Source: a virus. From it: 21,937 bases of DNA. A model generated the notes under the pieces. The model did no database searches, was not told the DNA's origin, and worked only from the letters and a program-made list of their open reading frames with translations. Where the stretch lies: positions 1-21,937 of the IMG/VR virus record IMGVR_UViG_3300030099_001209. One strand, 5' to 3'. The position numbers and the translations under genes are program-made. Positions 15,701-21,818 of this stretch are shown here, piece by piece (positions within the stretch are counted from its first letter, which is position 1; every line of letters starts with the position of its first letter).

Positions 15701-15916
15701 ACAGCTATTTCACAAATTACTGGACAGCCAAAAGAAAACGAAGAACCTGTATTACCTGTTCAACCTGTGTCAAGACCAAGTAAGATAGTTCAAAACATTC
15801 AACAACAAGCATCAAACTTAAACGTATCTCCTCCTTCAGCGGCATCAAGTGCTGGAGGTATTAATCCTTTACTCGTTCCTAATCCACTAACAAGAGCAAC
15901 ATTCGGGAGTCCATAA
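12728..15916 (+). CDS. Very large putative internal virion / ejection protein with two hydrophobic segments
   Basis: A 1062-residue protein starting 1 nt after the previous stop. Residues 1-36 form a short beta unit and helix (IQIDTVQGPILVDIAGDTP). Residues 66-122 form a conserved-looking alpha/beta unit. Residues 153-187 are strongly hydrophobic (GPLVGGLAASLAASGFGIP, then IAALITGGGSTLGYLF), and about 909-935 is a second hydrophobic stretch (LGLTAFLAGPLNAIGLYVGL). Between them lie some 700 residues of charged helices with no visible catalytic motif. The C-terminus is Pro/Ser-rich and ends NPLLVPNPLTRATFGSP. Large helical proteins with membrane-active segments form the trans-envelope channel in T7 and P22 type ejection, so I infer that role. 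No lytic transglycosylase motif was found, which fits the separate lysozyme gene next door. TAATG couples it to that gene. Confidence 0.6.
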   Translation: MGTIQIDTVQGPILVDIAGDTPTEEEQKAIIEGIQELNAVQSDEEEKKEEVIETVEKPKVEVDYKTGVSDIGFRMFVAKGDNAQEKILRLNELGIPSEAISQDEKGEILLNRDQIPDEIKDKYKIQGSGLLSIEEEAKFTKADFAEFFSKERGPLVGGLAASLAASGFGIPIAALITGGGSTLGYLFDEYQEDKEGLRAQDSSDLIKGTAFEFAAGAIGESGGRLLTKMLGRLFKGSGAESSNDARTIAREILKEGGAPTVRAVNESAILGRLQAIYEGVFPNKKAAAQNAKFVSDSIAKAIKETGLKGASANSDEVFKLIQRDLNEIYGTSDDLINQANKDLADFVDKEFDKLRTMYNKGTMSEQEIIKSIQIAKRIFDEDSNAIYDKANKLLGGVEWINTKPLIDRFLKLVEDNPASGLQDSIVGKTILKGYVPAKEAVKDKNGKIIKKAVLAKYPKVTISFINSIKNALRNSEFDPSLVGTPEKKLIGEMIGAAEHSIRTSETELIEQQAKYGFNMDDLGEFEDFVDVSKQVRDGLNYLRKANKFYDDGIQRLRAPYTSNIMAKFYSGKFDPEELIEELVLNKPDRGGQLNKFLKSVRGTPFMSGKLLGGEGERIIQAPDFEKFLKDEYAMSREIFDSIPDGDALKTSIKNRFRSIQDLFQDMQKARGKGVPTKEVVRESLAKNYLNRMFAANKNAFGTLSASRVADELSKLGSTGRVLFGKDYNKVMNILQDITASGQKLTPREIASLKGRPIAEQVDFLNSLTQSSKQIQNQALMRSLSTAINQGNVEGISELLLRPGSRGLTLIRQAKQSLKPDTMEAVREAALYRILSELPDPTTGGKEFIDKVFDGSYSSQLARILDSYDDKVLKELFGDGAEALKKLSKKSELVSQKPIKGLGGLAAPSYATALGLTAFLAGPLNAIGLYVGLNFASKILRQPWFLKYLARPVGVRPGAGEYDKLGRLFEITYETLGQSGARETEVLGMLSDTAISQITGQPKENEEPVLPVQPVSRPSKIVQNIQQQASNLNVSPPSAASSAGGINPLLVPNPLTRATFGSP

Positions 15917-16362
15917 TGGATTTAGAAAAATTAAGAGAACAACTCATCATTGATGAGGGGGTCAAGTATGAGACTTACCTCGATCACCTTTCGCTAAAGA
16001 CATGCGGCATTGGACATTTGTGCAGAGAGGATGAACCAGAGTTTGATCTAGAGCTAGGTGCAAAAGTATCTGAAGAAAGAGTTACAGAACTCTTTGAACA
16101 AGATATACAGATTGTTATCCAAGACTGTAAGAAAGTCTATGATGATTGGGACAAGCTACCAGAAGAAGTAAAACAGATTGTAGCAAACATGATGTTTAAC
16201 CTGGGCAGACCAAGATACAGCAAGTTTCGCAAACATATCCAAGCTGTAATGGATGGCAATTGGCAGGAAAGTGCCAATCAAATGCGTGACTCGAGGTGGC
16301 ATAAACAGGTTCCAAATCGGGCGGAGCGTTTATGTAAGCGTATGGAAGAGGTAGAAGTCTAA
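15916..16362 (+). CDS. T4-type lysozyme (endolysin, GH24)
   Basis: A 148-residue protein close to T4 lysozyme in length and plan. It cleaves the beta-1,4 bond between MurNAc and GlcNAc in peptidoglycan. The catalytic residues are in exact register: Glu14 in IIDEGVKYETYLD, Asp23, and Thr29 in KTCGIGHL, matching Glu11, Asp20 and Thr26 of T4 with the same 9 and 6 residue spacing. The C-terminal lobe keeps the family pattern: MMFNLGRPRYSKF, then NWQESANQMRDSRWHKQVPN and Arg-Ala-Glu-Arg. There is no N-terminal signal or anchor, so release would need a holin, which is not visible here, or the enzyme may be a virion part. It shares TAATG with the ejection gene. Its stop overlaps the stop of the convergent polymerase gene by 4 nt. 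Confidence 0.92.
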   Translation: MDLEKLREQLIIDEGVKYETYLDHLSLKTCGIGHLCREDEPEFDLELGAKVSEERVTELFEQDIQIVIQDCKKVYDDWDKLPEEVKQIVANMMFNLGRPRYSKFRKHIQAVMDGNWQESANQMRDSRWHKQVPNRAERLCKRMEEVEV

Positions 16363-18251
16363 CCAACCTCTCCCCAGTTATCACCTAACTCCTGGTCAAC
16401 TTTACTTGGAACTTTTAGTTCAAGACCCGTTTCCATAATCTCCTTGATCTTCGATGCTTGATCCTCGGACTCTATACTAAAGCACAGTTCATCATGCACA
16501 GTGATCAATGGACAAAATCCCTCTTCATAACAGTCCGCCATAGCTTTCTTTGTTTGATCTGCAGCACTGCCTTGTATAAGTTTATTCAATGCCTTGTAAG
16601 TAAAGGCTCTTCGTATACTAGGTCCATACTCCTTATGTGCTTCTTCATACTTCAAAGGTTTCTTGTAACCAAAACTATTAGGCTCCCATAAATTAAAACG
16701 GCAACGTCTACCTAAGATAGTCCGTATCTGTCCGTATCTAGATGCTCTGGAAGAAACCATATCTGCCAAACCTTTTACAAACGGCACACGGGAGTGATAT
16801 TTAGCTAACAACTCTTTGGCCTCCTCTTTTGTTATATCTAGAGTGTTTGCCAACTTACCTATACCCATACCATACATAATACCAAGATTGACTGTTTTGG
16901 CTTGTTTACGATTAATCTCAGCCATATCCGCCACCATCTGATGAAAGTCTGGGTCATCTGTATTGTACTGCTCTACAAGTTCATCAATCTTGGGATGTCT
17001 ATCTTCACCAAGACTCGCACAATAATGAACCAATAACCTTGGCTCCTGGCTCGAATAGTCAAAGCTACCCCACTTTGTGCCTTCTTCTGGTAGAAACAAA
17101 CCTCTTATCAAAGATTTAATCTCTGGATCTCTAGCGGGTATCTGCTGCAGATTTGGATTAGAAGAAGAAAAGCGGCCAGTAACTGTTCCTCCGTCATCTG
17201 ATCTTAGCTGATGAAACTCACAATGTATTCTACCTTTGTGCTCATATCTTAGTATACTATCAATAAACGTATTGTTTGCCTTATCAACTTCTCTTAGTTT
17301 CAATATCTTTGATGCAATAGGGTGCTCACAAGTCTGTAAGAAAGCTTTTGTAAAAGACGGCTGATTGTTGCTTTCTGTCCGTCCGTAAGGCACTTTGTAA
17401 AAGTCAAACACAGATGCAATACTTGTTGCCACCCAAGGTAATACTTCCAGACTAGTTTCTTTCTTTATGTCAAGAACTAAATCATCTTTTATTTTAATTA
17501 ATTTTTTCCTTGCTTTTTCAGCTTGATCAAGATCTACCCTTACACCCTTCTTTCTCATATCCATGACAACGGGTATTAAGCTTGTTTCCAAATCAAACAC
17601 TGTCTCAAGACTTTGTGATGTAATCTCCGTGTGCAATCTATCCCATAATTTTAACGTCATAATTACATCTTGCTCGGCATATGCACCAACAAACTTTGCA
17701 GGCAATCGCCACATCTCTTCTTTAGCATCGATACCCCAATCACTTGCTGTTGCCCTTAAAAGCTTTTCATCTTTTCTCATGTCTATGTAATCCCGCCCTA
17801 GAGCATTCAGAGCATATGAAAACCTATTCTCATCTACCAGAGGTGCAGCAACCATTGTGTCTATGATCTTGCCCTTCACATCAACACCAGAGGCATATAG
17901 CCATCCCATATCATACATGGAGTTGTGCATAATCTTTGGAATGTTAGGAGTGTTTAACTGATCCTTTAGCCAAGACATAACTCTGTCCTCTGCAAGATTG
18001 CCACCTGCTTCATGCCGTATAGGATAATAACCCATGAAATCACCACCTGCGATAGCTATACCAACCACATATCCGTCTTTGCGTACCCAACCTGGACCTA
18101 ACTTTTTAAGGTTTGGATCTTTTGTTTCCAAGTCTATAGCTATATATTTACAGTTTGTCAGATCTGGAAACTCTGTAGGAGGTGTCCAATCATTTTCCAT
18201 CTGGTCAAGTTCAAGACGTTCAAGAAAATGCATTGTACTGTTATCCCTCAT
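16359..18251 (-). CDS. polA: Family A DNA polymerase with Leu at the 762-equivalent position
   Basis: A 630-residue replicative polymerase. The 3'-5' exonuclease is intact: Asp40-x-Glu42 (IAIDLETKD), Asn110-x-x-Tyr-Asp114, and Tyr191-x-x-x-Asp195. There is no 5' nuclease domain. Polymerase motifs are TGRFSSSNPNLQQIP (358-371), motif A with Asp398 (FDYSSQEPR, Glu403 as steric gate), the O helix Arg448...Lys452...Leu456...Tyr460 in RKQAKTVNLGIMYG, and motif C His-Asp587-Glu. Leu456 replaces the Phe of E. coli Phe762, a variant known from marine viruses. The ATG at 18251 follows AGGAGG and overlaps DUF6378 by 11 nt; Met7 is a weaker alternative. It is the last gene of the leftward replication operon and meets lysozyme tail to tail. 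Confidence 0.95.
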   Translation of the reverse strand: MRDNSTMHFLERLELDQMENDWTPPTEFPDLTNCKYIAIDLETKDPNLKKLGPGWVRKDGYVVGIAIAGGDFMGYYPIRHEAGGNLAEDRVMSWLKDQLNTPNIPKIMHNSMYDMGWLYASGVDVKGKIIDTMVAAPLVDENRFSYALNALGRDYIDMRKDEKLLRATASDWGIDAKEEMWRLPAKFVGAYAEQDVIMTLKLWDRLHTEITSQSLETVFDLETSLIPVVMDMRKKGVRVDLDQAEKARKKLIKIKDDLVLDIKKETSLEVLPWVATSIASVFDFYKVPYGRTESNNQPSFTKAFLQTCEHPIASKILKLREVDKANNTFIDSILRYEHKGRIHCEFHQLRSDDGGTVTGRFSSSNPNLQQIPARDPEIKSLIRGLFLPEEGTKWGSFDYSSQEPRLLVHYCASLGEDRHPKIDELVEQYNTDDPDFHQMVADMAEINRKQAKTVNLGIMYGMGIGKLANTLDITKEEAKELLAKYHSRVPFVKGLADMVSSRASRYGQIRTILGRRCRFNLWEPNSFGYKKPLKYEEAHKEYGPSIRRAFTYKALNKLIQGSAADQTKKAMADCYEEGFCPLITVHDELCFSIESEDQASKIKEIMETGLELKVPSKVDQELGDNWGEVG

Positions 18252-18504
18252 TCTTCTCTCCTCCTAATGCAGCGTAACCACATATATCAATCCACGAGTC
18301 CTCATGGTCTGGTGTTTCAATCAATCTAGATAACTTAACAGCAATCATACAAGCATACACTTGTTCAACTGTAATATCTTTATCAAGTATTGGACTCCAG
18401 AGTTCGGCTATCCTTTTGTGGTTAAGATAAGCATCACCATAGTCCTTTGCCCTCTCACCACTGATTAATATCTTTGCTTTGTCTAATATCTGTTCTCTTT
18501 TCAT
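18241..18504 (-). CDS. DUF6378-like small phage protein
   Basis: An 87-residue, all-helical protein. It fits the family I know as DUF6378: ILDKAKILISGERAKDYGDA, then NHKRIAELWSPIL, EQVYACMIAVKLSRL and DHEDSWIDICGYAALG. The invariant-looking residues are Arg-Ala-Lys-Asp-Tyr-Gly, Asn-His-x-Arg-Ile, Lys-x-x-Arg and Asp-Ser-Trp-x-Asp. The family has no proven function to my knowledge. The fold pattern and the paired acidic residues recall all-alpha nucleotide pyrophosphohydrolases (MazG-like), which is speculation. It is coupled to the helicase by ATGA and overlaps the polymerase start by 11 nt, so it is made together with the replisome. Its last codons contain the Shine-Dalgarno for the polymerase. 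Confidence 0.8.
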   Translation of the reverse strand: MKREQILDKAKILISGERAKDYGDAYLNHKRIAELWSPILDKDITVEQVYACMIAVKLSRLIETPDHEDSWIDICGYAALGGEKNEG

Positions 18505-20018
18505 ATTTGATACCTATTCTCTGACTCCGTTTCAATTATGTGTAAGTTTTCTTTTGTTCTTGTAACACCTGTATAAAAGACTCTATGCTCATCATCTTGG
18601 TTTTCATTCTTGACACAAGCACGAGAAGACTCTGACATGAGTATGATATTGTCATCCTCACCACCTTTCATAGCATGAATGGTTGATATATCAATCCTCG
18701 GAGACTCAAAGTCTTCACCTCTTCTAGTCAATGCATCCATGTAAAACCGATCATCTTTTGATACATTCAACATATCTCTTGAAGATGTTTCTTTAGGTGC
18801 AATCATTCCGTGGTTCTGTACCAAATCATCATAGCCTAAAATTAAATCAGAACTTAAAAACTCTAGCTGTTTAGAAACACCTCGTTTAACTTTTGCCTTA
18901 TCTCCCACTTTGGGAAGTGCAGAATATAAATCCCTTATCATCTGTAAAGGTAACTTACTGCCCTTCTGTAGAAGTTCCCAAGTCTTCATGTTCTTAATCA
19001 TATCTTGATTTAAACTTGGTACTCCGTACAAGCTGTAAAGATAACCATCATCACGCAAAGACTCAGCAACATTTTGTACAATTTTATTTGTACGAGCCAT
19101 AATTGTCCACGAACCTTGGTCAATATCCACATCAAACAAACTTAAATGATAGTTGACACTTCCTTGTTTAGGAAAAGGTTTCCAATCTTTAGGCTGTCTA
19201 TATGATATCCTTTTCACAATTTTGTCAGCAACAGAATGAACAGAGTTAGGTATCCTATAACTTTGTTTCAATACTTCAATATTGTCACAAGCATTTATAA
19301 AGTTTTCAACAGATACACCATTCCATCTGTGTATACATTGATCATCGTCACCCGCATACCAAATATCTTTAGCATTTTGTTTCATAACCTCAACTTGTTT
19401 CCATTGCAGCGGAGTTAAATCTTGTGCTTCATCTACAATCAACAGATCAAGGGAGGGAGCATTGCCTTGATCTACAAATTGTTTAATCATGTCCGTAAAG
19501 TCAACTTTATCGTTTTCTTTTTTAAAATTATCGTAAACAACTTGAAGTTTTTTAAGTAAGGTCCAATGCAACGTATAATCTTCTGTTTCGTTGAACTGCT
19601 CTTCTAAAGATACACATCTCATAATAGATCTATGTATGATCTCAAGATACTTGTTACCTTCTCTGGCTGACACACTTATCAAACCATCTTGACTGTTTCT
19701 AGCTGTGCTGTTGTCAAACACCAAGCCAACCTCACTACCAACAGTGCCAAAGTCGTATCGAGACATGACTTGTTCTTTGTTATAACCCAACCATTGAAAA
19801 CCCGTAGAATGCAAAGTTCTAAACCAAGGAGTATCTTCTTCCGTTAAGTTCAGTTCAGTAGCAACCCTTGCTCTAGCCTCCTCAACAGATTTACGAGAGA
19901 AAGACACAAAACCTATCTTATCTGGTGGTGTGCCCTTTTTAAGAGCATCACGAACCACGTTTATTAAAGTAAACGTCTTGCCACACCCTGGCGGCCCAAA
20001 GATCAATCTTTCTGACAT
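18501..20018 (-). CDS. Superfamily 1A (UvrD/Rep-type) DNA helicase
   Basis: A 505-residue ATP-dependent helicase. The ATG at 20018 is chosen because it forms TAATG with the previous gene and follows AAGGA; an ATG at 20048 would add 10 polar residues inside that gene. Motifs in order: Walker A GPPGCGKT (8-15), Ia GFVSFSRKSVEEARAR (36-51), Walker B with Asp196-Glu-Ala-Gln-Asp200, motif III AGDDDQCIHRW (222-232), motif IV with Arg255 (LKQSYRIP), motif V STIHAMKGGE (445-454), and motif VI YTGVTRTKE with Arg487. It is shorter than UvrD (about 720 residues), so the 1B/2B insertions are small, as in phage Dda-like enzymes. Set between the helix-turn-helix gene and polymerase, it likely unwinds the phage fork. 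No DnaB-type helicase is visible, so it may be the main one. Confidence 0.9.
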   Translation of the reverse strand: MSERLIFGPPGCGKTFTLINVVRDALKKGTPPDKIGFVSFSRKSVEEARARVATELNLTEEDTPWFRTLHSTGFQWLGYNKEQVMSRYDFGTVGSEVGLVFDNSTARNSQDGLISVSAREGNKYLEIIHRSIMRCVSLEEQFNETEDYTLHWTLLKKLQVVYDNFKKENDKVDFTDMIKQFVDQGNAPSLDLLIVDEAQDLTPLQWKQVEVMKQNAKDIWYAGDDDQCIHRWNGVSVENFINACDNIEVLKQSYRIPNSVHSVADKIVKRISYRQPKDWKPFPKQGSVNYHLSLFDVDIDQGSWTIMARTNKIVQNVAESLRDDGYLYSLYGVPSLNQDMIKNMKTWELLQKGSKLPLQMIRDLYSALPKVGDKAKVKRGVSKQLEFLSSDLILGYDDLVQNHGMIAPKETSSRDMLNVSKDDRFYMDALTRRGEDFESPRIDISTIHAMKGGEDDNIILMSESSRACVKNENQDDEHRVFYTGVTRTKENLHIIETESENRYQI

Positions 20019-20233
20019 TACTTTGTCCTTGGTCTTGTTTTGATCCAATCAGACACATCCTTGCGTATCCAACGCATAGGACTCTGTTTGCTCTCCGCAC
20101 CTAACTTCAAAGGTCTTGGAAAGATACCTTCGTCCATCCATCTGTAGATGGTAGACTCAGAAACCTTTATCCATTCGACAATATCCGTTAATGTGAGAAG
20201 TTCGTCATCTTCAGAATGGGATGTCGGATTCAT
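20018..20233 (-). CDS. AlpA / excisionase-like helix-turn-helix protein
   Basis: A 71-residue DNA-binding protein. The pattern LTLTDIVEWIKVSESTIYRW, MDEGIFPRPLKLG, RWIRKDVSDWIKTR is that of the AlpA/MerR-type winged helix found in prophage regulators and excisionases: helix-turn-helix, a short wing with Phe-Pro-x-Pro, then an Arg-Trp...Val-x-x-Trp end. A GTG at 20236 could add one Met, but the ATG at 20233 has better spacing (7 nt) to the GAGGAG encoded inside the primase's Glu-Glu-Ser codons. It overlaps the primase end by 23 nt and shares TAATG with the helicase. It could regulate this operon, bind an origin, or act as an excisionase. No integrase is visible in the window, so the last option is open. 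Confidence 0.8.
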   Translation of the reverse strand: MNPTSHSEDDELLTLTDIVEWIKVSESTIYRWMDEGIFPRPLKLGAESKQSPMRWIRKDVSDWIKTRPRTK

Positions 20234-21749
20234 CACTGCTCTCCTCTATTGGTAATTCAACTTCTTCTTCATGGAACTCTGGAACCCACCAAACTCGTAT
20301 GTTTGACCACTTTCCAGTTTCCTCATCTTTTAATTTATATACACCATGACAATTCTGACCACTGTTCAAGTCTCTCAACCTTTGCTGAAGTTGTGGTCTG
20401 GTGTAATGATTAAACCCACGTTGTTTTAAAAACTCTTGTAAACCTTTTATTGTGAAGTATGTAAGGTCATTCTCCGTCCACGGCTTACCTATATTTAGTT
20501 CCTCTGGAGATCTTGCCCTTATTCGGCTTGTACAATACGTCTGTAGCAACTCTTTGAACTGACCCTTCATAGTTAACTCTTCTGGCACTTCGATAGTCGT
20601 AGCCTTCTCTAACAGACGATTAATCAATGTTTGCCAATCTACAGGTTTCATAATTGGTGGCATATAATTTAACTGCTCTATACAAGCCTCTTGAAAATGT
20701 TGTTGCATCTGTAATTGCTTTGTAGACAACTCAAGACGTTTACCATTTACATCTAGAAAGAATAATCTTGGATCTGATAACAGTATCGTAAGACCACCTA
20801 TCGAAGGTGCTGCATTGCCATTGCCAACACCATACTTCCTAGTTTTACAAACTTGTTTATCACAATGGCTCCTTAACGGCTCAACATTACATTGATACTG
20901 ATACTCTTTCTTCTCATGTTGTTTCTGTAACGCAACAATCTCCGTGGCAGGTAGTGGTGGAGACGAATACTTTTGGTTTATCTCTTCAAACATCTTTTGC
21001 CAGGTGTCTTTGTCCTTCTTCTGACAGTATGTGCATACATTAAATAGAACTGTGTTCCTCGAACCTTGTGGCACACCCAAGTTTAAAAACCCTTGAATAC
21101 ATGGCGGAGCATCTGAAAACTCTTCTCTGCGTGTACCAAAATCAATCTTGTTTAAATCATATAGTGTTATCTGTTTCTTTTCAGCTTGTTTAACAAACTG
21201 TTCTACACTTAAATCTTTACCCTTTTCATCCACTGCGTATCGAACTGTCTTGTCACTATCAAAGTAAGGTAGGTTTATAAAGTTACCTACATCACCACGA
21301 TCTGCTAATATCTGATCTTGTTTTGGAAATATCTCACAACCAGAAAAACCCATCGCTGCGGCAATCTCGAACATATGATCACGAAACTCTGCAGCATTTA
21401 CCCAATCCTTCATAAAGATAAATATATGTGCACCACCAGACTTTGAACGGCAAACAACTGCTGGTATCTTCAATGCTTTACATTTCTTTGCTATTTCTTT
21501 GTGATCTACGTTGTAAGTATCAATATCCAAAACACCAAACTTACATTCGTTCTTATCTGTAATAGGAATTGAACCTATACCTTTGACACCTTTTAAATGA
21601 TCTTCAATCATGTCCACAGATAAAGGTGTCTTAACGATAATGCTTTTTGCTTCAGCCTTACCATTACGTCTCATACTGCCCACAGTAGTTTCACCATGTG
21701 CTAGATTAGAGCCTTCAAATAAATCAAAAAATTTTTGCGTTACTGACAT
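20211..21749 (-). CDS. Archaeo-eukaryotic-type DNA primase with SSB-like C-terminal tail
   Basis: A 512-residue primase. The catalytic core is of the AEP kind close to TOTE-type primases: motif I FGVLDIDTYN with Asp75 and Asp77, motif II RSKSGGAHIFIF with His108, then EIFPKQDQ and GNFINLPYFD (155-164). Residues about 205-275 (PPCIQGFLNLGVPQGSRNTV) resemble a PriCT-like helical domain. Next come cysteines Cys239, Cys242, Cys287, Cys296 and Cys301 (YQCNVEPLRSHCDKQVCKTR), a possible metal site. Residues 430-490 look like a winged helix. It ends EESSDESDIPF, like the protein-binding tail of bacterial SSB. An in-frame stop lies upstream, so the ATG at 21749 is the only good start, though no Shine-Dalgarno is evident. 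It probably lays primers for the polymerase in the same operon. Confidence 0.82.
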   Translation of the reverse strand: MSVTQKFFDLFEGSNLAHGETTVGSMRRNGKAEAKSIIVKTPLSVDMIEDHLKGVKGIGSIPITDKNECKFGVLDIDTYNVDHKEIAKKCKALKIPAVVCRSKSGGAHIFIFMKDWVNAAEFRDHMFEIAAAMGFSGCEIFPKQDQILADRGDVGNFINLPYFDSDKTVRYAVDEKGKDLSVEQFVKQAEKKQITLYDLNKIDFGTRREEFSDAPPCIQGFLNLGVPQGSRNTVLFNVCTYCQKKDKDTWQKMFEEINQKYSSPPLPATEIVALQKQHEKKEYQYQCNVEPLRSHCDKQVCKTRKYGVGNGNAAPSIGGLTILLSDPRLFFLDVNGKRLELSTKQLQMQQHFQEACIEQLNYMPPIMKPVDWQTLINRLLEKATTIEVPEELTMKGQFKELLQTYCTSRIRARSPEELNIGKPWTENDLTYFTIKGLQEFLKQRGFNHYTRPQLQQRLRDLNSGQNCHGVYKLKDEETGKWSNIRVWWVPEFHEEEVELPIEESSDESDIPF

Positions 21750-21758
21750 AAATAGAAA

Positions 21759-21812
21759 AGTAGCAGTGATTATGACATGGAGATATCATTATTATTAACC
21801 TACACTGCTACT
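21759..21812. repeat. 10-bp perfect inverted repeat upstream of primase
   Basis: AGTAGCAGTG at 21759-21768 and CACTGCTACT at 21803-21812 are perfect reverse complements separated by 34 nt. The right arm lies between the candidate -35 and -10 boxes and the left arm just downstream of the expected start point, an arrangement like paired operators. With a 34-nt spacer it is not a terminator. It could bind a phage repressor, possibly the AlpA-like protein of the same operon, or mark an origin. Confidence 0.5.
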
Positions 21813-21818
21813 CTCCAA
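21791..21818 (-). promoter_or_regulatory. Candidate sigma70-type promoter for the primase operon
   Basis: Read on the minus strand, TTGGAG (21818-21813) is followed after 16 nt by AATAAT (21796-21791), which matches the -10 consensus at 5 of 6 bases; the -35 matches at 3 of 6. Transcription would start near 21784 and give a leader of about 35 nt. AT-rich DNA gives such matches by chance, so this is a weak call supported mainly by its place in the only real intergenic gap of the replication arm. Confidence 0.3.

Noticed and set aside
20019-20048. Longer start for the helicase
   Set aside because: It adds ten polar residues inside the helix-turn-helix gene. The ATG at 20018 overlaps the stop as TAATG and has AAGGA upstream.
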